A DNA stretch of 9,351 bases from JBBRWV01 sp038248985 (lineage in GTDB: Bacteria > Planctomycetota > Phycisphaerae > WQYP01), in the NCBI GenBank assembly GCA_038248985.1, contig JBBRWV010000134.1, positions 1 to 9,351 of the forward strand, read 5' to 3'. Shown here piece by piece: positions 1 through 6,490 of the stretch (its first letter is position 1; the number at the start of each line of letters is the position of its first letter). The notes under the pieces are model-generated. The model searched no databases. It had not been told where the DNA came from and saw only the letters and a list, made by a program, of their open reading frames with translations. A program made the position numbers and the translations under genes.

Positions 1-642
1 CAGTTCCACCCCGCCTCCCCCGCCCGCCACTGGAACCACCGCTACCTCGCCTTCCGCGGCCCCCTCCTCGACCGCTGGAAAGCCGCCTCCCTCTTCCCCC
101 TCCCGCCCCAACGCCCCCGCCGCCCCGCCCGCGCCGCCGCCCTCTTCGACGCCCTCCTCCTCCTCGCCCGCCGCCGCGATTCCCTCGGCCGCCGCCGCGC
201 CATCAACGCTCTCGAAGCCCTCCTCCTTGAACTCGCCGAAGCCCGCACCCTCGCCTCCCCCCTCCCTCCGCACCCCCACCCCCCCTGGCTCACCACCACC
301 CTCCGCACCCTCGATTCCCTCCTCCCCTCCCCCCCTCACCCCCCCTCCACCCCCCCCTCACCCCCCCTTCACCCCCCCGACTACCCCGCCTTAGCCCACG
401 CTTCCTCCCTCTCCATCACTCATTTTCGACGTCGTTTTAAGCAACTCGTCGGCATCGCCCCCCATCGCTACCTCCTCCAAAAACGCATCGAAATCGCCAA
501 AAAACTCCTCGCCGAAACCAACCTCCCCCTCAAAACCATCGCCGCCCACCTCGGCTACCGCGACGTCTTCTTCTTCTCCCGCCAGTTCCGCTCCATAACT
601 GCTTCTCCCCCAGCCACTTACCGTCAAAGCGTCCAAGGATAA
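1..642 (+). CDS. AraC-family transcriptional regulator, C-terminal part (start outside window)
   Basis: Reading frame 1 is open from the window edge to the TAA at 640-642, giving 213 residues with no start. The first ~40 residues (RYLAFRGPLLDRW) resemble the end of an AraC-type sensing domain. Residues ~45-105 are helical and rich in Arg, Ala and Leu. The C-terminal ~87 residues form a double helix-turn-helix: first helix pair around residues 128-150 (YPALAHASSLSITHFRRRF), second around 177-198 (PLKTIAAHLGYRDVFFFSRQF), with the usual connecting segment ending in LLAETNLPL. AraC proteins of this kind are DNA-binding activators, often of carbohydrate genes; the ligand cannot be told. Residues ~109-126 are an unusual run of Pro, Ser and His between the domains, encoded by C-tracts. 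The target is unknown: the neighbouring motAB pair appears to have its own promoter. Confidence 0.85.
   Translation, partial: QFHPASPARHWNHRYLAFRGPLLDRWKAASLFPLPPQRPRRPARAAALFDALLLLARRRDSLGRRRAINALEALLLELAEARTLASPLPPHPHPPWLTTTLRTLDSLLPSPPHPPSTPPSPPLHPPDYPALAHASSLSITHFRRRFKQLVGIAPHRYLLQKRIEIAKKLLAETNLPLKTIAAHLGYRDVFFFSRQFRSITASPPATYRQSVQG
329..378. repeat. Five consecutive C-tracts (G-quadruplex/i-motif capable) inside the AraC gene
   Basis: C-runs of 7, 7, 8, 7 and 7 bases lie at 329-335, 339-345, 350-357, 361-367 and 372-378, separated by 3-4 base spacers such as TCA and TCCA. The opposite strand therefore has five G-runs of at least seven, well beyond the usual four-G3 rule for a G-quadruplex. 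The tract is in frame and encodes the proline-rich linker. A weaker version (C5-A-C7) lies at 273-285. Confidence 0.8.
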
Positions 643-747
643 CCGCCCCCAACTTCCACCTGAACCTCCACCCAAACCTCTATTTGGATGACGCCCGCCC
701 CCTCCGCACCCCGCCTCCCCCTCCCATCCGTCATATCTTCCCCACCT

Positions 748-774
748 TAACCCACCTCCCTGCCTGACCGATAA
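748..774 (+). promoter_or_regulatory. Candidate sigma-28 (FliA-type) flagellar promoter for motAB
   Basis: TAAC at 748-751 is followed by exactly 15 bases and then ACCGATAA at 767-774. The flagellar sigma-28 consensus is TAAA-N15-GCCGATAA, so the match is 3 of 4 at -35, 7 of 8 at -10, with the expected spacing. It lies about 40 bases before the motA start, and motAB is a classic late flagellar operon under sigma-28 in enteric bacteria. Outside this site the gap 643-815 is C-rich and shows nothing I can assign. A weak Shine-Dalgarno-like AGGG lies at 803-806. Confidence 0.55.
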
Positions 775-815
775 ACCAACTAACGGATTACCGCGAACAA
801 GCAGGGCTGCTGAGT

Positions 816-1670
816 ATGGACATCGCAACTATCATCGGTTTCGTCATCGCCGCTGGTGGAATCATCTTCGCCATGTACGAAGGCACCCACGGCGCCTTCG
901 GAACTTTCTACTCCACTGAAGGCTTCATCCTCGTTATGGGCGGGGCCGTCGGCCTCTCCATCATGTCCATGCCCTGGCACACCGCCAAAAGCATCCCCGC
1001 CTACGTCAAAAAATGCTTCTTCCACAAAGATGTCGAACCCGGACACCTCATCACCCAAATCGTCCAATTCGCCGAAATCGCCCGCCGCGATGGCGTCCTC
1101 GCGCTCGAAAACTCCGTCAAAACTACCAAAGACGCCTTCCTCGCCAAGGGCCTTCAACTTGCCATCGACGGTGCCGACCCCGCCGTCATCGAGCAAGTCC
1201 TCAACATCGAACTCGCCTCCATCGAAGAACGCCATCACCATGGCAAAAAAATGTTTGAACTCATGGGCAAATACGGCCCCGCCCTCGGCCTCGTCGCCAC
1301 CCTCATCGGCCAGGTCGTCATGTTCAAAAACATGGCCGCACCTTCCGGCGGCGGCGAACACGGCGGCGGCCACGGCACGCCCGGAGTACCCGAAGTCAGC
1401 CAAGCCACCCGCATCGCCCAGGCACTCCAGATCGCCCTCCTCGGCACCCTCTACGGCGCCGTCTGGTCCAACCTTATCTGCGGCCCCCTCTTCGACAAAC
1501 TCTCCATCCGCTCCAAGGAAGAACTCTTCTCCAAACAAATCATCATCCAGGGCATCCTCTCCATCCAGGCCGGCGATAACCCCCGCATCGTCGAATCCAA
1601 ACTCCTCAGCTTCCTCTCCCAGAAAGAACGCGCCCACATGGCCCCCGTGAGCAGCGACGGCAAGAAATAA
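816..1670 (+). CDS. motA: Flagellar motor stator protein MotA
   Basis: This 284-residue protein is the size of MotA, the inner-membrane stator subunit that forms a channel with MotB and pushes on the rotor protein FliG. Four membrane segments are visible at about 3-21, 34-53, 152-172 and 203-226. The large cytoplasmic loop carries the family motif ARRDGVLALE (89-98), with the charged Arg and Glu that contact FliG in well-studied MotA proteins. TM3 has YGPALGLVATLIG (153-165) with its conserved proline, and TM4 has GTLYGAVWSNLICGPL (210-225) with the second one. The periplasmic loop between TM3 and TM4 is unusual: residues ~174-196 are rich in Gly, Pro and His (GGGEHGGGHG), longer than I expect for the family. 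The start is the ATG preceded by a weak AGGG. motB follows after 63 bases. Proton versus sodium use cannot be decided here. Confidence 0.95.
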   Translation: MDIATIIGFVIAAGGIIFAMYEGTHGAFGTFYSTEGFILVMGGAVGLSIMSMPWHTAKSIPAYVKKCFFHKDVEPGHLITQIVQFAEIARRDGVLALENSVKTTKDAFLAKGLQLAIDGADPAVIEQVLNIELASIEERHHHGKKMFELMGKYGPALGLVATLIGQVVMFKNMAAPSGGGEHGGGHGTPGVPEVSQATRIAQALQIALLGTLYGAVWSNLICGPLFDKLSIRSKEELFSKQIIIQGILSIQAGDNPRIVESKLLSFLSQKERAHMAPVSSDGKK

Positions 1671-1733
1671 ACTCCCGTAACTCCTTCGTCCACCCCGCTC
1701 CCTGAACTGCCCAACGCCCCAGAGGATCCGATC

Positions 1734-2528
1734 ATGGCCGCACCAAAAAAAGCCAAAGCCCCTGAGCCCGCCGGCGAATCCGCCCCCATGTGGATCGTCT
1801 CCTTCGCCGATCTCGTCACCCTCCTCTTCAGCTTCTTTGTCGTGCTCTACGCCCTCGAAGCCGGACCCAAAGAACAAAAAAATAACCTCATGGCCGCCCT
1901 GAAAATCTACGCCAACGTCCAACCCGATGAAAACTCCGAAGATCCCGTCGATCAGATCGTCAATCAGGCCATGGGACGCACCCTCCCACCCCGCAAAGCA
2001 AATGCCGGCACCTCGCAAAATCCCATCAACGGCGCCGAGGGCGCACACCCCGAAGTCACCGCCATCCGCGAAGGCAAAGCCATCGTCACCGGCGGCGTCA
2101 TCACCTTCCCCGCCGGCAAAACCGAACTCGACGAAAACGCCCTCGCCATCATCAAAATCCTCGCCGAAAAAATCCGCGGCAAAAACAACGTCGTCATGGT
2201 CAAAGGACACGTCTCCTTCGACGAAATCCCCCTGCGCCTCGATGACCCCAACGGCATGAACCTCTCCTACCGCCGCGCCGTCAACGTCACCGAAGAACTC
2301 GTCAAACTCGGCATCGACCGCAAAATCCTCCGCCCCGTCGCCTGCGGCGGCTATGAGCCCCGCAAGACCGGCGTCTACGACGACGCCTCCCTCCGCCAAA
2401 ACCGCCGCGTCGAAATCTTCACCACCGACCAAACCGTTTCCGACTACTTCCAGGTCGATACCGTCCCCGCCGCCGACCGCACCGAAAAACCCGCCACCGC
2501 ACCCAACACCGCCCCCTCCCATAACTGA
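1734..2528 (+). CDS. motB: Flagellar motor stator protein MotB (OmpA-like C-terminus)
   Basis: This 264-residue protein is the partner of MotA and anchors the stator to peptidoglycan. A short basic N-terminus is followed by one membrane segment, MWIVSFADLVTLLFSFFVVLYA (19-40), containing the ion-carrying Asp26 of the family motif. A linker/plug region follows, then an OmpA/MotB domain at about 119-230 (GGVITFPAGKTELDENA ... NLSYRRAVNVTEELV ... NRRVEI). Arg181 of the LSxxRA motif is kept. The usual GHTD motif reads GHVS (158-161), so the Asp expected to help bind diaminopimelate is a Ser. The last ~30 residues are a Pro/Ala/Thr-rich tail. The ribosome binding site AGAGGA at 1721-1726 sits seven bases before the ATG. 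It is very probably co-transcribed with motA. The gene converges on the decayed gene at 2550. Confidence 0.94.
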   Translation: MAAPKKAKAPEPAGESAPMWIVSFADLVTLLFSFFVVLYALEAGPKEQKNNLMAALKIYANVQPDENSEDPVDQIVNQAMGRTLPPRKANAGTSQNPINGAEGAHPEVTAIREGKAIVTGGVITFPAGKTELDENALAIIKILAEKIRGKNNVVMVKGHVSFDEIPLRLDDPNGMNLSYRRAVNVTEELVKLGIDRKILRPVACGGYEPRKTGVYDDASLRQNRRVEIFTTDQTVSDYFQVDTVPAADRTEKPATAPNTAPSHN

Positions 2529-2549
2529 GTCGCGACCGCGTTTCTCCCA

Positions 2550-3168
2550 TCACTTAACGCGCCAAACAATATCCCATTCTTTTTTCGCCCCGCTCTCTTT
2601 CCGGCTCTTCCCCCCATTGTCCACCCCATCCACGACCACACTGTACAACACATACCCCGCCCCCTCCTTCTGATACACCAGCGGCCTCTCCGTAAACACA
2701 TCCACCACCCCAATCGACGCCGGCAAAATCGCCGGATACTCCCGCCCCGACCCCGCCTCCGCTCTCAACTCCCACCCCGCTATCGCCAACCCTCGCCCCA
2801 TCTCACCTCGGCAAAACATTCTTCCCAAAAATCTCCGTTCGCTTATCTGCCGGCATCACCCGCACCAATAGCCGCGCCGCATTATTCCCCTCCGTTACCC
2901 CCTTCGACAACTCCTCATTCAACACCGCCACATAATCCGGATACCCCTGCGCCGTAATCGGCGATGTCACCCGCGTCGTCTCCACCCCAATCGTAATCCG
3001 CCGCCCATACTGCAGCAGCGCCATATCCAGCGCCAGCAACACCACCAATGCGCCAAAAAGATAAATCATCACCTGTTTCCACCGGCGGCGGGGCAAATAC
3101 TTTTTCAGAAAACTCAAGCCATCTCCAGCTAGAAAATCGCCAGACTTCCCCCATCCCGCGTTCACCAC
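2550..3168 (-). pseudogene. Membrane-anchored protein remnant with large internal loss and frameshift
   Basis: Two pieces in different frames seem to be the ends of one protein. The first (from GTG 3168, or the better spaced TTG 3117 behind GGAG) has basic residues RRRWKQ, a membrane helix (IYLFGALVVLLALDMALL), then a segment with GYPDYVAVLNEELSKGVTEGNNAARLLVRVMP, and stops at TGA 2803-2805. The second, in the +1 frame from about 2795 to the TGA at 2550, reads EYPAILPASIGVVDVFTERP and GYVLYSVVVDGVDNGG and ends DIVWRVK. From memory, proteins of several hundred residues in PVC bacteria begin with a membrane anchor plus a PDYxxxLN...NNAA region and end with such a YPxxL...DPFTxxPLxY...GYxLYSVGxDGVDNGG tail. 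If so, the middle has been deleted. The function of the family is unknown to me. Two unrelated small genes are the alternative. Confidence 0.55.
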
Positions 3169-3248
3169 TTCCTACCAACCCCCTCCTCCAATCCATCATC
3201 GTCCACCCGCATCCCTCAGCAGCTCCCCCCTGTTGCACCCCGCTCCCC

Positions 3249-3605
3249 TCACGTCACGTTCGCTGTGCGATCCCCCGCCGAACTCACCATCGGCGACTCC
3301 CCCGCCTTCGCCTCCGCCCCCGCCAACACTTCCACCTTCGTGTACTCATCCAAATTCAACACGCTCACCTCCCCATCCGCCTTCTTCAAAATCAAACGAT
3401 CCAGCCACACCTTGTTCCGCGCGTTCCGCGCAAACCAACTCCCCGACGGCTGCCGCTCCTGCCGCACCACCGTCCCCGTCACCGTCGTCGTGTACACATC
3501 GTCCCGCTGCGGAATCTGCTGCGTCACCCGCACTTGCGTCCCCGGCGCATACGTCTCGGTCTTCTGCCCGTTCCCCAGCGATGTCGACGTCTCCGATTCG
3601 TACAT
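3249..3605 (-). CDS. Conserved small protein, probable SH3-like beta-barrel, function unknown
   Basis: This 118-residue protein starts at an ATG preceded by GAAGGA nine bases away. I cannot name a function. Residues ~18-95 alternate in a beta-rich way: YAPGTQVRVTQQIPQ, then VYTTTVTGTVVRQERQ, then GSWFARNARNKVWLDRLILKKADGEVSVLNLDEYTKVEVL. This pattern suggests a small SH3-like or KOW-like barrel with a conserved-looking WLDRL and DGE turn. The N-terminus is polar and the last ~25 residues are low-complexity and probably disordered. There is no signal peptide or membrane helix, so it is likely cytoplasmic. It lies 56 bases downstream of the MarC-family gene on the same strand and may be the last intact gene of that operon. 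Codon use (GTG, ACG, CGG, GAG) matches the other minus-strand genes. Confidence 0.75.
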   Translation of the reverse strand: MYESETSTSLGNGQKTETYAPGTQVRVTQQIPQRDDVYTTTVTGTVVRQERQPSGSWFARNARNKVWLDRLILKKADGEVSVLNLDEYTKVEVLAGAEAKAGESPMVSSAGDRTANVT

Positions 3606-3661
3606 AATTCAATTCCTTCAAATCTTCGCGCCGCCACAAGCCACCGCTCGCCGCGCTTCCA

Positions 3662-4321
3662 TCATTTCATCGAATGGACAATACTCACCACGCCCTGCCG
3701 TATCAAGCTCACCGCGATCGCCGCCAGCAAAATCATCACGATCTTGTTCATCACCGCCATCGTGTTCTTCCCCACCAATCGCACCAGCAATTGCGAATGC
3801 CACATCGCGATAAACAACAACACCAGGTTCAACAGCAGCGCCAAACACACCATCGCCCCCACCATCAACACGCCCCGACCTTCCCCCCACATCGCCACAT
3901 ACTTCGGACTAAACGTATTCACCAGCAGCAAACTCGTCGCCATAGTCGCCGGACCCACAATCAGCGGCACCGCCAATGGCACCACCCCCGCCGTCAAATC
4001 CAATTCCTCCGGCGGCCCATCCACCACCGACGGTTTCCCCGGCGTCAGCAAATCAGTGATCGCCAGGATCAACACGATCACCCCGCCCGCAATCTGAAAA
4101 TCCGCAAACCCCACCCCCAAAAATTTGAATATCGCCTGGCCCAACACCACAAACACCACCCCCGTCAATCCCGCCGCCACCGTCGCACGCTTCGCTATTC
4201 TCCGCCGCTGCTTCTCCGAATACCGCTCCGTCATCGACAAATACACCGGAATCGTCCCCGCCGGATCCATCACCACAAACAGCGGCACAAAAATCAGCAG
4301 AAAATCCTTCAGAATATCCAT
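3662..4321 (-). CDS. MarC-family integral membrane protein
   Basis: This 219-residue protein has the normal length of the MarC family and about six hydrophobic segments, at roughly 5-27, 47-69, 76-93, 111-136, 149-173 and 190-213. Family motifs are clear: DPAGTIPVYLSMT (19-31), AGGVIVLILAI (78-88), VPLAVPLIVGPATMAT (114-129), and the final segment LVGKNTMAVMNKIVMILLAAIAVSLI. MarC proteins lie in the inner membrane; despite the historical link to multiple antibiotic resistance their transport role is unproven, so no substrate is assigned. The ATG has GAAGGG six bases upstream. The upstream oxidoreductase gene ends only 15 bases before the start, so co-transcription is very likely. The charged stretch between the third and fourth helices (GKPSVVDGPPEELD) is a polar loop of the kind seen in relatives. 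Confidence 0.9.
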   Translation of the reverse strand: MDILKDFLLIFVPLFVVMDPAGTIPVYLSMTERYSEKQRRRIAKRATVAAGLTGVVFVVLGQAIFKFLGVGFADFQIAGGVIVLILAITDLLTPGKPSVVDGPPEELDLTAGVVPLAVPLIVGPATMATSLLLVNTFSPKYVAMWGEGRGVLMVGAMVCLALLLNLVLLFIAMWHSQLLVRLVGKNTMAVMNKIVMILLAAIAVSLIRQGVVSIVHSMK

Positions 4322-4336
4322 CGCACACCCTTCACC

Positions 4337-5302
4337 TTATCCAACCTCCAGCACAATCTTCCCCCGCACGCCCCCCGCCTCCAGCTTCCGCTGCGCCGCC
4401 CCCGCCTCCTCCAAACCCATCACACTGTCTATCGGCACCTTCAACTGTCCCCGCTCAATCACCGTCGTCAAGCGTTCCAGCGTCTCGCGCTTCCGCTGCA
4501 AAAACTCATAATGTATCGCCACGTTCTTCCGGTACGCCTCGTCCAACTTCCCGCTCGGATTAACAATCGTCACGATCCGCCCCAGCGGCCGCATCAGCCC
4601 AATGCTCCTGCTCACCACATCCCCGCCCGCACAATCAAACACCATGTCCAATCCGCCCAGCCTCCGCTCCCCCACATCCCGACCCACCGCCTCCGCCCAA
4701 TCCTCCGTCTGATAGTTCAACACCCGATGCGGCGCAATCGGCGCCCCCTTCACAAAATCCATCGACCGCGTCGAACACGTCGCAAACACCCACGCCCCCG
4801 CCGCTTTCGCCAACTGCACCGCAATGCTCCCCACTCCTCCATTCGCCGCCGAAACCAACACCGTCTCCCCCAACTTCACCGCGCCCCGCGTCATCACCCC
4901 ATCCCACGCCGTCATCCCCGCCACCGGCACCGCCGCCGCCTCCACAAACGACAGTGACGCCGGCTTATGCGCCACAATCCCCGCATCCACCACCTGAAAT
5001 TCCGCATACCCGCCCGACGTCGAAAACTCCGGCGAATAATACACCGCATCCCCCGCCACAAAATCCCTCACCCCCGCCCCCACCTTCTCCACCACCCCCG
5101 CAATATCAAACCCCAACACCGTCCCCGCTCCCGCCTTGAACAACCCGTTCTTCCGAATCTTGTAATCAATCGGATTCACCCCCGCCGCCTTCACCCGCAC
5201 CAGCATCTCATTCGCCCCCACCTCGCCCCCCTTCGGCAACGCAATCTCCCGCATCACCAACACCTCCGCCCCGCCCACTCCCGTCATCACCATCGCACGC
5301 AT
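4337..5302 (-). CDS. Zinc-independent quinone/NADPH oxidoreductase (medium-chain dehydrogenase family)
   Basis: This 321-residue protein has the length and architecture of quinone oxidoreductase-like MDR enzymes, which use NAD(P)H to reduce quinones or enones in the cytoplasm. The N-terminal GroES-like domain shows VKAAGVNPIDYKIRKNG (37-53) and GFDIAGVVEKVG (64-75). The nucleotide-binding domain carries SAANGGVGSIAVQLAKAAGA (151-170), the glycine-rich AxxGGVG form typical of the zinc-free branch. DMVFDCAGG (219-227), GRIVTIVNPSG (241-251) and the C-terminal GGVRGKIVLEV (310-320) also match. Catalytic zinc-binding Cys/His residues are absent. The start is firmly set by the Shine-Dalgarno AAAGGAGG five bases before the ATG. 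It is the first gene of a probable operon with the MarC-family gene. The natural substrate cannot be predicted. Confidence 0.93.
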   Translation of the reverse strand: MRAMVMTGVGGAEVLVMREIALPKGGEVGANEMLVRVKAAGVNPIDYKIRKNGLFKAGAGTVLGFDIAGVVEKVGAGVRDFVAGDAVYYSPEFSTSGGYAEFQVVDAGIVAHKPASLSFVEAAAVPVAGMTAWDGVMTRGAVKLGETVLVSAANGGVGSIAVQLAKAAGAWVFATCSTRSMDFVKGAPIAPHRVLNYQTEDWAEAVGRDVGERRLGGLDMVFDCAGGDVVSRSIGLMRPLGRIVTIVNPSGKLDEAYRKNVAIHYEFLQRKRETLERLTTVIERGQLKVPIDSVMGLEEAGAAQRKLEAGGVRGKIVLEVG

Positions 5303-5307
5303 AAAAA

Positions 5308-5327
5308 CCTCCTTTACCGAAATAATA
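5308..5327 (-). promoter_or_regulatory. Strong ribosome binding site and possible -10 box of the oxidoreductase operon
   Basis: On the minus strand AAAGGAGG (5315-5308) lies five bases before the ATG, the best Shine-Dalgarno in the window. Just upstream TATTAT (5327-5322) could be a -10 element, but I find no well-spaced -35 box, and the start of transcription would be close to the ribosome binding site. The promoter call is weak; the ribosome binding site is solid. Confidence 0.55.
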
Positions 5328-5362
5328 CCCCAATCCCTTCAACTCACCCACCAACCCCAAAA

Positions 5363-5393
5363 ATCCGTGTTCATCTGTGTCCATCTGTGATTC
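5363..5393. repeat. 31-base dispersed repeat, copy A
   Basis: The unit begins ATCCGTGTTCATCTG and continues TGTCCATCTGTGATTC, with an internal 10-base direct repeat of the form GTxCATCTGT. It matches copy B (5417-5447) at 23 of 31 positions by eye without gaps. Similar GTTCATCTGTG(T)CCATCTGTG stretches are, from memory, scattered between genes in many Verrucomicrobiota and other environmental genomes. No coding role is likely. Confidence 0.7.
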
Positions 5394-5416
5394 ACCTCCC
5401 ATTCCCCAAGAATCCT

Positions 5417-5447
5417 ATCGGCGTTCATCTCCGTTCATCGGCGGTTC
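5417..5447. repeat. 31-base dispersed repeat, copy B
   Basis: This begins ATCGGCGTTCATCTC and ends CATCGGCGGTTC. It has the same three-part layout as copy A, which starts 54 bases earlier, with eight mismatches. It ends only five bases from the stop codon of the AraC-family gene, so the two copies fill the gap between that gene and the oxidoreductase operon. The rest of the gap 5303-5452 holds only the operon leader. Confidence 0.68.
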
Positions 5448-5452
5448 CAATC

Positions 5453-6382
5453 TCAGCGCATCTGCCGCCGAAACGCCCCCGGCGACGTATGAAACTTCCG
5501 CCGAAATACCTTGCACAAATGATTCGCATCCGCCAACCCCGCCCCCCGCGCAATCTCCGCCAACGTCTGATTCGTCCCCACCAGCCGCCGTGAAACCTCC
5601 TCCAACCGAATCTCTCCCACCAACCCCGCCGGCGTCTTCCCCGTTCGATTCACAAAATAATGCGTAAACGCGCTCCGGCTCAACTTGTGCCGCGCCGCCA
5701 AATCCTCCACCTTGATCGTCTCCCCCAAATGCTCCCCCACATATGCCCGCACATCCGCCAGCAACCGGTCCCGCTCCTCTGCCGGATGCAACAACGCATG
5801 ACCCACCCGCTCATACTCAATCAACAAATCAAACAACGCCCGCTCCACATCCAACCCCTCCCGAAAACTCCGCCGCACCGTCCCCTCCACCAGCCGCACC
5901 ATCGCCGACACCAGCAAACTCTCCGCATCCACCCGCCACACCGCACTAATCCCTCCCCCCATGCCCGCCTCCTGACGCTTCCGTATCCGCCCCACCACAT
6001 ACTCATGCCGAAACATCACAAAGAAAAATCGCCACCGCCCCGATGACGCCGGCAAATAATACCGATGCGCCCCCGGCACGATCGCCGCAAACAACGTCCC
6101 CGGCACACACCGATGACTCCCCGTCGCATCGTCATAATGCCCCGCCCCTTCCAATGTGTACTGCAACACCACCTGCGGATACCCCGCATCCCCCCCGCGG
6201 CTCATCCCATCCCACTGATACGTCCGCGGATCCCTCCGCGTCTCCATCCCCACCGCCACCCCCTGATGCAACGCCGACAACCCCCCGCCCGTCCGCGATA
6301 CCACCGGATTCCGCCCCCACACCTCCCCCACATTCCGCTCCAGCTCCGCCAAAGCCATCGTCTGTCGTGCCGTTCTCACCAT
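5453..6382 (-). CDS. AraC-family transcriptional regulator with N-terminal cupin sensor
   Basis: This 309-residue protein is normal AraC length. Residues ~68-125 (YPQVVLQYTLEGAGHYDD ... VPGTLFAAIVPGAHRYYLPASSGRWRFFFVMF) match the cupin-like sugar-sensing domain of AraC regulators. The DNA-binding domain has two helix-turn-helix units at about 224-244 (KVEDLAARHKLSRSAFTHYF) and 273-293 (TLAEIARGAGLADANHLCKVF), followed by FRRKFHTSPGAFRRQMR. The first ATG has no clear ribosome binding site. The ATG at codon 9 (MALAELERN) is an alternative, also without one. It is divergent from the Gfo/Idh/MocA dehydrogenase with a shared 210-base control region, so it most likely controls that gene and perhaps itself in response to a sugar. 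It is unrelated in close detail to the regulator at the left edge of the window, which has a longer, proline-rich linker. Confidence 0.92.
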   Translation of the reverse strand: MVRTARQTMALAELERNVGEVWGRNPVVSRTGGGLSALHQGVAVGMETRRDPRTYQWDGMSRGGDAGYPQVVLQYTLEGAGHYDDATGSHRCVPGTLFAAIVPGAHRYYLPASSGRWRFFFVMFRHEYVVGRIRKRQEAGMGGGISAVWRVDAESLLVSAMVRLVEGTVRRSFREGLDVERALFDLLIEYERVGHALLHPAEERDRLLADVRAYVGEHLGETIKVEDLAARHKLSRSAFTHYFVNRTGKTPAGLVGEIRLEEVSRRLVGTNQTLAEIARGAGLADANHLCKVFRRKFHTSPGAFRRQMR

Positions 6383-6480
6383 AATTCACAAATATACCGT
6401 TCTGCATAATATACGCAATAAATTAACCAAAATAGTCAAATACATCCTTTCACAAAACAACAATTTCGTCCCCAAAACCC
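6383..6480. promoter_or_regulatory. A+T-rich divergent control region
   Basis: This is the most A+T-rich stretch of the window, lying in the gap between the divergent regulator and dehydrogenase genes (6383-6592). On the minus strand TTGCGT, 16 bases, then TATATT can be read as a weak sigma-70 promoter close to the regulator start; TTGACT is also present upstream but is badly spaced. No clear promoter toward the dehydrogenase was found. Specific hexamers are tentative; the regulatory role follows from gene layout and base composition. Confidence 0.5.
6403..6417. promoter_or_regulatory. Imperfect 15-base palindrome, possible operator
   Basis: TGCATAATATACGCA pairs as TGCnTA-N3-TAnGCA, matching at 10 of 14 non-central positions. 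It is 21 bases from the regulator start, in the divergent control region. It could be an operator for a dimeric regulator, but AraC proteins usually bind direct repeats, and a chance origin in A+T-rich DNA is possible. Confidence 0.3.
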
Positions 6481-6490
6481 ACCCCACTTA

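Noticed and set aside
643..747. A standard sigma-70 promoter using TTGGAT (684-689) and TCATAT (731-736)
   Set aside because: The spacing of 41 bases is far too long.
780..2522. A 580-codon open frame on the minus strand opposite motA and motB
   Set aside because: It is a Gly/Asp/Phe-rich shadow created by the NNC codon bias of motAB; it has no recognisable domain and overlaps two certain genes.
3048..4957. Long plus-strand frames rich in Arg, His and Pro across the oxidoreductase-MarC region
   Set aside because: Their composition is that of an out-of-frame reading of C-rich DNA, and they run antisense to clear protein families.
5363..5447. CRISPR array
   Set aside because: There are only two copies with eight mismatches and one 23-base interval, and no cas gene.
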